NCBI GenBank assembly: GCA_022605405.1
Contig: JABYQQ010000003.1
Span: 1,860,001 to 1,924,000, forward strand
DNA length: 64,000 nucleotides
Direction: 5' to 3'
From: Earliella scabrosa
Lineage: Eukaryota; Basidiomycota; Agaricomycetes; Polyporales; Polyporaceae
The notes under the pieces are model-generated. The model was not told the origin of the DNA. It searched no databases and saw only the letters and a program-made list of their open reading frames with translations. The position numbers and the translations under genes were made by a program. Below are positions 22,919 to 35,357 of the stretch, piece by piece; positions within the stretch are counted from its first letter, which is position 1; every line of letters starts with the position of its first letter.

Positions 22919-25900
22919 ATGAGTAGCTTCACCACAGGCAGGCCCCTCAAACGTGCAGACCCTTCGACCATCCACGACAAGTTCCTCGTCGGCTATCAGG
23001 GCTGGTTCACCTGCGCAGGAGATGGCGAGCCAGTAGGTCCCGGTCACCATGGCTGGCTGCATTGGTTCGACTACCCTATTCCCGATGGCGGTCGCCCGAA
23101 CATGGACCTCTGGCCCGATGTCTCTGAGTACACACCCTCGGAGCTCTTCCCTGCACCAGGCGTGAAGTACGCGAATGGCGAGCAGGCTTTCCTATTCTCT
23201 TCGCGCCACCCCAAGACCGTCCAGAGACATTTTCACTGGATGGCGCAACACGGGGTTGATGGTGCGTTCCTGCAGCGTTTCGCCGGTCAGTGCGATCTGG
23301 AGCAGGGAAACGAGGGGATCCGGAAGATCAGGGACGAGGTCGGCGACAGGGTCAAGGAGGCAGCAGAGAAAGAAGGACGCGTTTTTGCTATTATGTGCGT
23401 TCATGTCCTTCCAGAATGCCTCAGTCCAGTGTGCTCATCGTCCTGACGATATGTCCGCACGTTAGGTACGACGTTTCCGGGGTAGCTCCCGACCGTATAC
23501 AACGCGTACTCGAGCACGACTGGATTCATCTCATCCGCCGCAAGGCTATCCTCGACAGTCCTGCGTACCTTCGCGAGCAAGGGCGTCCCGTCGTTGCGCT
23601 CTGGGGCTTCGGTATGTCCGACGCCCACCATTCACCCGCCACCGTCCGTGCCATCGCACGGTTCATCCGCAATAATACTCCCGGTGGGGCCTACATCATG
23701 GCAGGAGTGCCAGCACACTGGCGGACGTCGGTCATGGATGCTGACTCGGACCCTGAGTTTGTCCGGGTCTGGATGGAGGAGTTTGACGCGATCTCGCCAT
23801 GGACGATCGGGCGGTATCACAACGAGGAGAGTGCGGATAGGTTCGAGGAGGAGAAGATCAAAGGCGATGTTGAACTCATCAGAGAGCACAACGAGAGATG
23901 GGAGAGCAACAGGGGGACGATGCGCAAGATTGACTACATCCCTGTCATCTTCCCTGGTGGATCTGTGCGTGAATGGTTTTTTTTCAACCAGGGTACAGTG
24001 TGAACTGTGAGGCTGAACATCATCCAGGGACATAATTTGTCGGAGGGTAAGTGGTCATGGAATGACTGCCCTCGCCGAGGCGGCCACTTCATGTGGCGAC
24101 AATTGTACAATGTTCGCCGGCATAACGTTCGCACGATCTACGGTGCAATGTGGGACGAGTGAGTCCCAACTTATCCACGGACGGTTCGCAAGGGTTCATT
24201 AATTTCCATTGTTCAGGTATGATGAAGGTACTGCGTTCATGCCTGTCGTCTCCCATAAACGGCAGCTGCCTGTGTTGGAGAGGCATCGATTCATGGCCCT
24301 GGACGAAGATGGCTTCGATCTACCCCCGGATTGGTACATGCGCATCTGTGGTTTTGCTGCGGAGGGTCTCCGCGGTGACCGTCTCATCCTTGGAACGTTC
24401 CCTTCGAAGGAGCTCCAAGACTACTGGTCGACAAGGCCTCGATATGAAGACGAAGCTGGACCCTCTTTCTCTGCCGGTGGTTCTAGCTCCGGCGGGGAAG
24501 ACAAGGGTCAGACATGGGAGGAATGGGAGAAGGCAATGCAAAGTAAGGAGAACGGTGACGAGCCCCCACCTCCGCCGTACAGTCTGGAGGCAGATGAATC
24601 TCAGCCTCAATCTGCGCCCAGCGGACCACCACCAGTGCCGCTAGGGCGCCGGCCATCGACGCAAGCCCCGCCAGCGCCGTTGTCGACGCGGCCGCCCCCG
24701 CCATCAGTCAACGTTGGGTCACGTCCAGAGAGTTTGTCAGGACCATCTCTTGGAGCCTATACTACCAGTCATCCGAACAGTCCTCAACGTTCTCCCGTCC
24801 TCGTTCCCACTGACGAGTTCAGCCGCCTGGGACTTTCTCCGTCGTTGCCTTCTCCGCGCCCAGACCAACTGCAACACGTTCCCCATTCTCACTCACCGTC
24901 TCCTCGTCCGGTTTCTCCCGCACACTCGCATCATTCACATACTTCTTCGCACTCTGCTTCTGGGCGTGTTCCCACCCCAGAGCCTGGGTTCGCGCCTCAC
25001 CTCTTCCCTTCGCCTTCCATCCCACCACCTGCTCCTCCAGGACCCTGGTCCCAAGCCCAATGGCCGCCGCCTGAATGGAGCTCACCACAAGGCCCGGCAG
25101 CGATCTTCGACCAGTTCTTCCACCGCGACGAGTCGCCGCTTCACGCACAGACTCCGACGCAACACCAGCCTGGATATTCTCCCTCGTATGTTCCGGGACA
25201 TCATCCAACGACGTCACCACCCTCGCTTAGGCCGCGACCTTCCTTGTCCCACCACGCTGGGCCACCCTCGCCGGCAAGGCAGGAGTATGGGTCAAATGAC
25301 AGCCCCGGCGGGTTCGCGTTCCCCGAGGCCCATGTGCCCCCTGCCGACAGCAGCTTTTACGGGGCCACGTCGAGTCAGCACGCCCCTTATCCTGCGTCTT
25401 CGTACAGCACGGCGCCCCCGCGGCCGTCGTTCTACGCTGGCGAACCCAGCTCATTTCCGCAACCGGCTGGCCCCGCGCCTCCCCCTCCCCCACGTAAGTG
25501 CCTGCCTTCTAGCGCTGTGTTTTCGTGCCCCCGCGCACAGAGAGCGGGCGCAAGCCCTCCCGTGAGTGCCCGAGACGACGCTGACGGACTCAGGGCGCGC
25601 CGCGCAAAGCCCGGCCCACGCGTCCTGAGTCCGTTGGCACCGAGCAATTCGAGCATATCACGGGGACGAGCCCAGCACCCGACACCCCTGCGCTTCCTCT
25701 CGCAGACGTCGGGGCGTTTGCGCCGCTCCAACCTTGATACGCATCTCGCGACGTCGGCTCTTCGGACGCTGACCGCGCTCTGACTCTGACAGGTCCGTAC
25801 GGGTATGGGAAGGCCCCGATCCAGAGCGAGCACTACAGCCCGATGCCACCGGATCGCCCGCAGGAGGTGAGTGCGGGGACGGGTGCGGGCGCGAGCACGT

Positions 25901-26235
25901 ACGGCACGTACCCCGGCGCGGCCGCTGGGCCGCACGCGTACGGTGCGCCCCGCCCGTACGGCGCGTCGCCTCCGCCCCCGCCTCCGCCTCCGACGCATGG
26001 ACGTCCGCCGCGCCCGCCCGCGGGGTACTCGGGCACCCAGGGTGGGGGCCCGCTTGGACAGGCGCTGAACTTGGTCGGGAACGTTGCGGGCCAGGGCGCG
26101 AAGAACCAGCTGCAGAGCTTGGCGGACTGTGAGTGCGGTGACGATTGCTTTCTGTTGGGGCCGGGGATCGCTGACGTAGGCGTGTGTTCTGCGCGTGCAG
26201 CCGGGACGAAGCTGTTCAGCAAGTATCGGAAGTGA
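22919..26235 (+). CDS. GH99-like glycosidase domain with long disordered tail
   Basis: Seven exons (22919-23394, 23466-23964, 24028-24158, 24217-25493, 25541-25561, 25793-26128, 26201-26235) give 924 aa. Residues 1 to about 450 match a fungal 'xylosidase/arabinosidase' type protein related to the GH71/GH99 TIM barrels: 'DKFLVGYQGWFTC', 'GHHGWLHWFDY', 'LWPDVSEY', 'FLQRFAGQ', 'ALWGFGMSDAHHSP' and 'PWTIGRYHN'. Typical partners act on alpha-mannoside or related glycans; the substrate here is unknown. From about residue 480 the chain is Pro/Ser/His-rich, then Gly/Tyr/Pro-rich, and ends with 'GQALNLVGNVAGQGAKNQLQ' and a basic tail. No signal peptide is seen, so the tail suggests an intracellular protein. 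The 21-nt exon is likely but optional; it keeps the frame either way. Confidence 0.83.
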
Positions 26236-26717
26236 GCGGGAGGCGCCAGGCTGGCTGGCGAGGGTTGTTGGGCAGGCATGCGTCATCGCGTCCGAGTCGG
26301 GGGAGGGGCAGGGGGTGGGGTACCTATGATTATCGTGTATTCGACTGCTACGTGACGGTAAATTATTCAGATCGCCGCTCGTTAGGAGCTTACAAGTTCT
26401 AGCGGAGCCCGAGGCCGAGATTACGATAAGTACAGCACAATAAACTACACGGGGCACGTCAGCTGCAACAACGGCAACGTACAGCGGATACACTACTTAC
26501 TCTTACTACTAGTACTAAGCATATTTTTGGGCGCAAGATCGGATGAGATACATATGTTACATACAAGATGCATCGATGGGTGCTCTAGCTGGAGAGAGAT
26601 GGCGAAGGCGAAGATATCGTGTACGGCTGACCTTAAATGACCAAAGTGAAATCGACAGACAAGAAGAAAGACCAACCAATTGTACCCCACAGTCCTCGAC
26701 TCGACAGATAAAGACAC
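26236..26717. other. Convergent 3' region, no gene seen
   Basis: Between the stop codons of the GH99-like and C2H2 genes. AT-richer than its flanks, as expected for two 3' UTRs. No exon supported. Confidence 0.4.
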
Positions 26718-28169
26718 TCAGAAGATGAGGAGCTGCCCACCGCTCCGATTCGCCACGTTGTGTCCCATAAGGCCGGGGCCCGGGAGGCGACCCTTCCAGC
26801 CGCCGGGGTGGTACGGGTTCGCGGAGGCGTTCTCGTCAAACGAGTCGCGCTCCTCGATGAACTGGTTGTAGGTGTCCTGGAAGGGGCGCACGGGCGGGAG
26901 CGGGACGGGCGTGCTCTTCGCGATGGGCGTGAGGTCGAAGAACCTGAGGCTCTCGGGCACCCAGCGCTCGGGCGTGGGGGCGCGGCGTGCTCGCTTCCGC
27001 GACCGGGGCTGCTGCTGCCTCTCGTCCGACGCATCGGGCACGCTGGCCTCGTCGCTGTCACGCCTGCGTTTGCGCGAGGGGCGGCGCGGGGCGGCGGATG
27101 CGGTGGACACGGAGGAGTCGGCTGGGGGCTCTGCGGGAGCGGTTGGAGCTGCTTCGGGCTCCGCGGTGCGAGATGAGGATGTCGCGCGCGAGTCGCTGGC
27201 CGGGGGGCCAGACGCGGCGTCAGAGGACGCGCCAGCGAGGGCGGCGCGACAGGTCTTTGCGTGGCGGTTGAGGTTGGAGGCGACACCGAAGCGTCGGCCG
27301 CAGCTTTCGCACGAGAAGGCTGGGAGAAGCTGGATGAGTGGTGGGCCGAGAAGAAGGAGTCGCGGTGCCTCTTACGTACCTTTCTCTCCCGTGTGGACGA
27401 GAAGGTGCTGGAAGGGCCAATAAGCATTGTGTCATGGGGAGGAGCAGCGAGGGTTCGCGGAAGAACTCACTTTCTTGAGCGTGCTGGGCCTGAAATGAGC
27501 GAGGCGAGGAGCGGGAAGGGAGCGTGCGTGAGCTCGTGTGGGTGCGAGCGCGCAGTGGGAGAGCGAGGGGACGCACCGATCGAAGGACTTGTGACACATC
27601 ATGCAGGCGTGGACCTTCTTCTTGACCTCCTTGCCGCGTTGTCGCGCAGCGGGCGGGGGCGTGGGGTCTCTGCCGCCGTCTGAGCCGCTGGCCGAGTCGT
27701 CTGCGCCGTCGCGCGAGGACATGCCGGAGCTGGAGGAGGCGGGGGCGGGGCGGGCGTAGTGGGGGACGGTGATGGCCATGGCGGATGTGGGTGCAGTGGC
27801 GGGAGCTGTTGATGGCCAAGCGGAGGAAGGTGGTTGAGTCTTATATTGATGGGGGCGGTAGGCGTCGACAGGCCCTGGGTACGAGGCTAGCGCGTCGATG
27901 CTGTGTGAGGCATACGGGTAGCCGGTTCGTGGAGGAGCGCTGGGGGAGGCGCTGCAGGACGACGGGCCTGGGTGAAGGAACTGGGGGTGATCGTGGGGCG
28001 GGGATCGCAACGAGAAGCGCGAGTGCGTGTAGTGTGCATGGCTTTCTGTCTGTGGCGTTTGGAAGAGGTAGGCGGGGTGTGTGTGCGGGTGTGGGTGCGG
28101 GTGCGAGTGCGGGTGCGAGTGCGGGTGCGGGTGGGAGGGCGCGGACGGGGGCGAGAGGCGGGCGTGCAT
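26718..28169 (-). CDS. C2H2 zinc-finger transcription factor
   Basis: Four minus-strand exons (28169-27577, 27489-27471, 27407-27380, 27319-26718) encode 413 aa. The two-finger region is built from pieces of all four exons: 'ACMMCHKSFDRPSTLKKHLL' with 'VHTGEK', then 'FSCESCGRRFGVASNLNRH' with 'AKTC'. The first finger is canonical C2H2. The second ends H-x3-C, a C2HC variant seen in many basidiomycete factors. The N-terminal half is disordered, with a long His/Pro/Ser repeat encoded by a GC-rich hexanucleotide array, and there is a basic patch 'RRPSRKRRRD' after the fingers that may be a nuclear signal. Exons 2 and 3 are 19 and 28 nt. Targets cannot be inferred. A TATA-like CTTATAT (ATATAAG on the coding strand) lies about 65 nt upstream. 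Confidence 0.87.
28083..28137 (-). repeat. GC-rich hexanucleotide repeat coding for His-Pro/Ser run
   Basis: Degenerate repeats of GCGGGT/GCGAGT on the plus strand. On the minus strand they encode alternating His-Pro and His-Ser in the N-terminus of the zinc-finger protein. Such arrays are prone to length change. Confidence 0.7.
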
Positions 28170-28233
28170 GTCTGGCGCTGGAGCGAGGATCCGGCGGGGC
28201 TCGTGGAGGACGGGCGGGAGGAGGAGAGGAGGG

Positions 28234-28240
28234 CTTATAT
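28234..28240 (-). promoter_or_regulatory. TATA-like element of the C2H2 gene
   Basis: ATATAAG on the minus strand, about 65 nt upstream of the ATG at 28169. Sequence and distance fit a TATA element. Confidence 0.4.
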
Positions 28241-30290
28241 CCCGAAGACGAGGTGATTTTGAATTCAAGGAAGCACGGGCGAGGAAGCAGCCCACGTTGT
28301 CCGCAACGAGCACTCGTCCCTTGGGCCCTGGGCATACGCAGATCCAGACTCGACGCCCGCATCCTCGCCGTCATCAGCCCCGCGTCCCGACATTCGCCTC
28401 CTCGAGGCCTCGCGCCCCGAATGGCTCATCCCCATTCCAGAGCACCCCCAGCGTCCGTCATGAGACTGCCCGCGCGCGAGTGACGCTCCTCTGGGTCGTC
28501 CCTGCCTGCCACCACCTTCGCGCTCTGCCACAGACGCGCGGATAAGGCCATCGCTCACACCGCGTCCTGTACCGCGAAGCTGCGCGAAGACGAGAATATC
28601 GCCCATCGCTTCCATCCCACTTGCTGCTACGCGCGTGGCCCCCCGGTGCGGGGAGCAGGCCCTCGCCTCCCTCCCTTGCTCCGTCCGCCGCCCGTTCCCC
28701 CCGTCCTATCCCAATCCGGCCGCGGGGTCTGCTCCTGCCCGCAGCGCGAGGGTCGCCGCAGGGCGAGGCGCATGGGCGAGGCAAGCGAGGCCGCGGAAGG
28801 CTGCCTGCCCTCCCCGCACTCGACGATCCATCACGAGACGACGCGCCCGACGCCGCCTCGTCCCATCGCCGTCGTCAGACGCGAGCTGGGCGGGGGCCGG
28901 TGAACACGTCTCGTCCGAGCCAAAGGCTGATTCAAGAGCACGCCACCTGGCTGCTCCTCTGTCCTCTCTTCGTTCGCCGCCCTACAGCCTGCCGTAATAG
29001 TCTCCGAGACGCTCAGCAGCTGCTCCTGGCAGTTCCGACAAGAACTCACACGCGCGACGCCTCATGCTGCGGCCAACGTACAACCACATGCCTCGACCCC
29101 TCTCCCATTCTGCCCGTCTCTCCTCCTCCGCGCCCATCACCGCCATCTGCGATGCGCGCCACAGCAAGGCCCAGTGAGACCGTAGGCGCTATGAATCGAA
29201 ACCACCCGTTGCTGTGCTCGACGCATCTGGCTGCTCCTCCGACTTGTACGGCTATATGAAAGAAGCTCGGCCCAACGCCCGTCGGCGAGTCCACTCGACA
29301 AGCGCCGCGTCCCAACGGTACGCTGGATCTCTACAGATTGCGGCGCGTTGCCACAGCTGCTCGAGCCCTGACACGAACGCGGCCCAGTTCGCGTCAGCAT
29401 CGTGCAACGGCGGACAACGCTTGTATTGACGTACCTCGCAGGGCAGGTCGATTGTCATGCTCTCAGAGGCCGGTCGCGAGTGCTTCCGGTTAATTGTCCA
29501 CCGGCTTCCAAGTGTGGCTCGTGCTCCGCGGACCTCCTTCAGGTTGCGCGACTGCCCTGTGCGCAGACAGCGGCGGCGGGCCGTCGGCAGACGAGCGAGG
29601 CATCAGGTTCGAGTCTGACGGGTCCTCGTTGCGCACGGAATGAGCTATAGTGGCCGACACCGCCTCGGACGCCTCCATGCCTTCCCCAGACCGACACCGC
29701 TTCTGTCTTCATTGCGCCGGGGGCCAGAGAGCACGGTTTGGTGTGCCGGATGCCTCATAGGGAACGAGATCGCATTACCGTGCGCATCTCCCGCAGATGG
29801 GGCCGAGATCTCTGCGCATGTACAGAGAACCGGGAAGCCGATGCCACTGTCTCCTCCATGCAGACATGGGCATGCCCCTCTTCCAGCCCGTGGTTTGAAA
29901 CGTATCATCCCATTTCCCTCTCGGCGGACTCTGACGTTCGTTCAGACTGTCGGATCACCGTTCAGTGTGAGAGTCCCGGGCGGGCTTCTGCCCGACAGCA
30001 ATATCACCTTTGACGTGCACAGTTGCCGAACGGCGTGGCTAGAATAGCGAACATGTTGCAGTCGGAGAGGGGATGGGTGGAGATGACAAGAGCGACTGTA
30101 GGTCCATATTTGCGAGCCACTCAGCCACGTGGCGCCAATCACGGCAACGGCCGAAGAGCCAACGGGGCGCGGACCGGGCAAGCGGATGGGAAGAGAACTC
30201 GCTACTCGACCACTCGCCACGCTCGCGACTCGTCGCGTCTTGCTTGCCCTTGCCCCGTCCGCTGCCCGTCCGCTGCCAACAGTACTTGCT
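28241..30290. other. 2-kb divergent upstream region, no gene seen
   Basis: Lies between the divergent C2H2 and Rsc1/2-like genes. It is very GC-rich, so many short open frames arise on all frames, but none shows splice-supported continuity or recognisable sequence. Probably promoter, long 5' leaders or an unrecognised non-coding transcript. Confidence 0.35.
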
Positions 30291-33200
30291 ATGCCTCTCT
30301 CCGCCGCGCAGAAGACAGCGATAAACGAGATTGTCGGCGCGCTCACCGGCGCAACCAGTCGCCGCACCAAGCGTCGACTCGCAGGCATGTTCCTCGAACT
30401 CGTGGACAAGGACTCTTGGCCTGAGTACTACGAGGTCCCTAACTCCTGTGACGCGATCTCATATCCCGCTCATTCACTCTCACGCCCGCATAGGTCATAC
30501 CACAGCCGCGCTGCATCAACGGTGTCAAGGCGAATCTCGCCCAGAACAAGTACAAGAACCCGCTCGACGCGTTCGAGGACCTCAACCTCGTCTTCCTCAA
30601 CGCGCTCTACTACAACGAGGAGGGCAGCCAGATAGCGAAGGACGCAGCGACCCTGAAGGTGAGTGCCCACTCCACCCCTCAGTTCCGCCCCCTCTCAGCG
30701 TGAACGCGCGGCCATTAAGGGCATCCTCGAGAACGAATGGAGACAGCGGTCGGTTCTGCCTGCACCGCCCTCCTCGCCACCTGCCTCTGCCGCACAGAAG
30801 GTGCATGCGCCGAAAGACCAGAACGAACGTGCCGCAGCCAGCTCGGCTGCCCCCAAGCCCAAGCCGTCCGCGTCCAAGTCGCAGGCGAAGACCGCCACAC
30901 CCCCACCCCCACCCCAACCTCGCGTGAGCGTCGAGCCGGCCCCTGCGCGTGTGGCTCAGGACGCGAAGGCGAAGGCAAAGTCGCCGGACCGCCCGCATTC
31001 TCCGGAGATGGAGGTCGACGTGGGAGGCACACCGGAACCTGAGGTGGTCGCACAGGAGACTGCGCGGGACGGCGAGAGCGAAGAAATCGTGCGGCAGCTG
31101 GAGAAAGGATTGCCCAGATGGGAAGGGTTTGCGGACGTTGGCTGGGCGGAAGGCATCACTCCCGTAAGTTGCAAGTGTTTCATGACCGGTGTACCTCGGA
31201 CCGCTCAAAATGAGCTGCTGCTACGACAGGACCGCATGGTAGAGATTGTGGTCACATTGTCCAAGTATAGGGATGAACAGTGGGTGTGCATGTCTCGACG
31301 CTAGACGATCCGATCTCACACCACATTTGTGCGCAGAGGTAACAAGTTGGCGGCCAGTCTAGAAGCGATGCCCGAAGAGACCAAGATCCCAGATTTGTCC
31401 TTTACTGTGAGTGCGCAGATCACTTTCCTTCTAGTCCTCGCACATCTCTGACCACCCGACCCTCGCTCTAGTTCCCCCTCTCGCTCAGTCTCGTCGAGGT
31501 GAGTTGTCCAGGTCTGCCGAGACGTCCACGACCATCGCTGATCCGTGTCCCAGAGCCGGGCTCGCAGTGGGTACTATGAGACGTCGCAGGCGTTCGACAA
31601 GGAAATGGCACAACTCTTTCTGAAGGCTCGTCGCTGGTACGAGATCGGCACAGAGGCTTATGGCAACGTACTCGTGCTACAGGTGCGTCTGGAGTGGCAC
31701 AGTACTGCCCCAGTCTCTAACCTCGTTTCCATACTCGTCCTATAGCGGTTTTACCAAGCGCTCACGTCGCCGAACCCTCCCGCACCGCCGTACAGCTCAA
31801 ATACGAAGTTCGCAGCACTTCCCGCGGGACCCGGAGTCGCTAAAGCGCATGCCACAGATGGCGACAGTGGATCCGCAGTGACCACCTTCCGCGTGTCCAT
31901 GAAAGATAAGAAGGTCGTCGACGAAGTGCATTACAAGGGCTGGACGCTCCGCCTCGCCGACTGGCTGCACCTCAGCAACCCAGACGATCCAAGCAGGCCG
32001 ATTGTCGGACAAATCTTCAAGTGCTATAGTTATGAAGAACCGTACGTCGCGAGGCTGGAGCACCTCGATAAGCGATCTCATGACCGTCCTAGCCACCGCA
32101 AGGGCCAGCTTGGCATGTCCGTGTGTTGGTACTTCCGGCCTGAACAGGTTAGTCTTCAGTCTCTGGCCTTGCGCGCGCAAGTTTAACGCTTAGTGTATGG
32201 GGGCCGTCAGACTTTGCACACCGCAGATCGGCAGTTCTGGGACAAGGAGGTTTTCAAAACGAGTACGTTGCGCCGTCGGTCCCCTATACAGATCCTCAGC
32301 CAGTCGTCTGATGCCCCTCGTTTCTGTCTCCTCCAGGCCACTTTGCAGACCACCCGCTGGACGACGTCGTCGAGAAGATCGCGTGCCAGTTCACGGCGCG
32401 GCACGTCCGCGGGCGGCCGCGCGCGCCGTTCTGGTACCCGGGCTGGCCCCTGTACGTGTGCGAGTCGCGGTACAACGACCGGGAGCGCGTCTTTGTGAAG
32501 ATCAAGAACTGGAACTCGTGCATCCCCGAGGAGGTGCGCAAGAAGGAGGAGTTCATGCCGATCTACCAGTTCGAGCGCCCCGTGTACCCCCGCCGCTTCC
32601 CGAGCCCGTTCGTCGCGTCGCCGAAGCTGAAGGCTCCTGGGGGTATCATCGAGCCGCCCGCGGAGAAGGCGGAGAAGGGAGAGAAGGGCGAGGTGGAGAA
32701 GGCAGAAGGTAGTGGGACGGGGAGGCCGAAGAGGCCGAAACGGGCTGCTGTGACCAAGGCGGAGGCGGAGCGTGCGGCTGCGAAGGGTCTCGCGGCGGCT
32801 GGTACTTCGACACCGCAGGTATCGACGCCGATGGTCCAGCAGGCGACCGCGACTGTGCAGGCACACGTGCCTCCGCCGCCGGCGGTGTATGCCCAGGCTG
32901 CCCGAGACGAACGGTCGATCGTGACTGCTGCTGGGGGTCTTGCGGCGCTGGGGAGCAACGCGACGATGGAGGAGCTCCCGTCCGAAACAGGTTCGTGTGT
33001 TCATGTCCCAGAGATTTGGAGCCTGCGTGCGTGCGTGCTGACTGACTTGTGCGGTCGGTTTTGGCAGCGCGGTACTTTGATCGCGACCCGGAGACGAACC
33101 AGGTGCTGTGGTTTGGCGCGCCGCCGGTGGACATTGTGCACACCCCTCCGCCGCAGCATAGCTTGAAGTATTTGGCGCATTTGGCGAGGAAGCGCAGGGC

Positions 33201-33402
33201 AGAGCAGGGCAAGAAGGACGAGGAGGCGATGGATGTGGATGCGGATGCAATTGGGACTGGGGACGGGGACGGGGATGGGGATGGGCGTATGGACGTGGAT
33301 GGCGAGCCTTCTGTGCACGGACATGCGTCGAAGCGGAGGAAGATGCCGCTCACTGCGACGGAGACGTTAGAGGGGCTGTTGCGAGAGCATGGGCTGCTGT
33401 GA
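30291..33402 (+). CDS. RSC complex subunit Rsc1/Rsc2-like (two bromodomains, BAH)
   Basis: Twelve exons (30291-30434, 30494-30658, 30720-31163, 31230-31279, 31337-31406, 31472-31498, 31554-31682, 31746-32041, 32093-32147, 32211-32262, 32337-32990, 33068-33402) give 806 aa. Bromodomain 1 spans about residues 8-115 ('WPEYYEVIPQPRCINGV', 'DLNLVFLNALYYNEEGS'). After a Pro/Ala-rich acidic linker, bromodomain 2 ends with 'FDKEMAQLFLKARRWYEIGT' and 'YGNVLVLQRFYQ'. The BAH domain follows ('LRLADWLHLSNPDDPSRPIV', 'CWYFRPEQT', 'QFWDKEVFKTSHFADHP', 'FVKIKNWNSCIPEEVRK'). This order is that of Rsc1/Rsc2, which tether the RSC nucleosome remodeller to acetylated chromatin. The tail has basic and Asp/Gly repeats. 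Exon 3 could instead start at 30699 (7 residues more). The first donor is the weak GTCCCT. Confidence 0.92.
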
Positions 33403-33759
33403 GGCCCAAGGGTCAGAGGTACTACGGTTGTTGTTTATTAGTCTATTATCGCTTCGTGTCGTGCGGCACCCGCGACGCTATTCTGCTCCTGTCGAGTGGC
33501 GTGATAGAGTGATAGGCAGCACAAGGGAGGGGTGCAAGTGCCAACTTGGGAATGCATATGGCACGACGCACCGTTTACCGTCTCCTGGCGACATGCGGCC
33601 CCAGTGTTGATCGCAACCGCAGACGGGTCATGAGTGATAGAGTGGTGAGTTTCATTTGAGTGGGGATGGACTAGGGCTACAGATGTAGTAGTAAGATGTG
33701 GTATCGGATACAACGTTCTTCGAGGTCGTGTGCGTTCGTGCAACTATATGCCCCTATAC
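33403..33759. other. Convergent 3' region, no gene seen
   Basis: Between the stop codons of the Rsc1/2-like and ADAL-like genes. No coding exon supported; presumably both 3' UTRs. Confidence 0.4.
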
Positions 33760-34987
33760 CTAGTGGAAACGCGACGCCATGCCCATCTGGGCAATTTTCA
33801 TGACCTCTTGCTCAGTCAAACCGAGACCCAACGGGGGCTTGGTCAGGAGCAGCGCGTACTCGCCCAGTAGGGAGTTGCGGAAGGGCAGGATATCATCCGT
33901 CTGGGACAGCCGTGTTAGGAGAGGCTACCAGACCATATATGGGGCACGACTCACGCATATAGCGACCGGGTGGTCGTGGCCAATGTAATAGCGGATGTGG
34001 TGAGCGTCGAGCGTGGGGACAGTCTTGCACAAGAGGTTCGACGAGAGGCAGATCTCGATACACATCTCATCTGTGTGGACCACGCGCTTGGCCGCTTCGT
34101 CCAGGAAGGTTGCATGCCCGAGCCGATCGGGCTTGAAGGAGAGGAGTTGCAGTGTCTCTGCGGCCGGGCAATCCGGTGTCTGGTGTTCATCCTCAGGTTA
34201 GTGTGCGACGACTCGACAACGTACAGGCTAACGTACCTCGGCGATGTGCAGGGTCACACCTAGCCCTGCTTCCTTGGCATTGCGGAAGTGCTGCTCGAAC
34301 TCGTCCATGTTTCCTGCCTGGAATCATATATTCAAGCAGCTGGAACAAGGATCGGGAGGGAATCTTCCTTACCTTGGGATCCCCGCAGAGGTCAATCCCG
34401 ACGACGCGCCTACCAGCCTTACGCAGGCTGACGGCACATTCAACACACTCGGCAGCGGCTCGAGAGTCCATCCTCCGATCGAGGCTGACGATGAGCGCGG
34501 CCCGCTCCGGGGGGTACTGCTCAACCTCGTCCAGGACGGCCTCGATGTACTGTCTGCGCGACATCGCCGGGGTCTCGCGCGGCGTGCTCCGGAGCTCGAG
34601 GTATGCCGCCTGAGGGTAGCCCTCCTTGTCCGACAGGAAGTGCTCCAGTACCGCGCGTGCGGCGCGGCGGAGGGGCGTGGGGCTGCAGGTGAGGGCGTAG
34701 ATGGCGGGGAAGAGACCGAAGAAGTCATGGATCTCGTTCAGGACGATACCCTGCTGCAGTTTCGCGATACCCGCGCGCACGTCCTCGGGGAGAGCAGCGG
34801 TTTCCTGGCCGTCGGCGGCTGCAGACGCTTGGTGCTCGTTTGCAAGCTCCTGTAGGACCGGGAAGGGGATGGACCCGTTCAGGTGGGCATGCAGCTCTGC
34901 CTTGGGGAGCTTCTGCAGAAACTCGACCTGTGCAGGCGTCAGACTATGGAGGGCTTCCGCTGCATAGCCAGAGATGGTGTGCGACAT
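33760..34987 (-). CDS. Adenosine deaminase-like protein (ADAL, N6-methyl-AMP deaminase)
   Basis: Four minus-strand exons (34987-34373, 34317-34237, 34179-33955, 33900-33760) encode 353 aa, the usual ADAL length. Metal and catalytic motifs are all present: HAHLNGS (residues 33-39), 'VTLHIAE' carrying the catalytic Glu region, 'PDRLGHATFLDE', 'IEICLSSNLLCKTV', 'HHIRYYIGHDHPVAI' and 'CTDDILPFRNSLLGEY' with the conserved Asp pair. 'PKAELHAHLNGSIP' is closer to ADAL than to classical adenosine deaminase. ADAL enzymes convert N6-methyl-AMP to IMP and so clear m6A degradation products in the cytosol. All three introns fall between codons (phase 0). The gene is divergent from the GPALPP gene. Confidence 0.95.
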
Positions 34988-35357
34988 TTTGGTGGAGGAG
35001 GTGGGGGCCTGATGCTCACGACGGTGCTTTATTTCAAGTTCACTACGCGACCTCAGGCTCCGGCTGAGTTGTCGAGTGACTCGATCTGATTCACCACAGA
35101 GTAAGCGAGTGTTGCAGACGGTGTTTCCGGACTGCCAAGCACTTAGTACTTACGGCTTCCCGATCGACGAAATCAAACGAAGGTGAGTAGAAGGCTTAGG
35201 CGCTTCGTGCTTTGTGACTCGCGAGTCGGAGTGTTGAGCATTTCCGGGCCTTCCGGCCCGACGGTTCTGGTTCATCCAGAGCGCCACACTGGTGCAGTCT
35301 CTCTGAGTCTCTTCCCTGACGCGTTTGCTGCATCTCATCATCTCTCTGAACCAACTC
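34988..35357. other. Divergent promoter of the ADAL and GPALPP genes
   Basis: 370 bp between two start codons. No coding content is convincing. No obvious TATA element on either strand. Confidence 0.4.

Noticed and set aside
24714..25565. 283-codon plus-strand frame inside the GH99-like gene
   Set aside because: Alternative frame of the Pro/Ser-rich tail; the frame continuous with the enzyme domain is the real one.
29590..29640. tRNA-like GGTTCGAGTC string
   Set aside because: No acceptor stem or anticodon arm could be paired around it.
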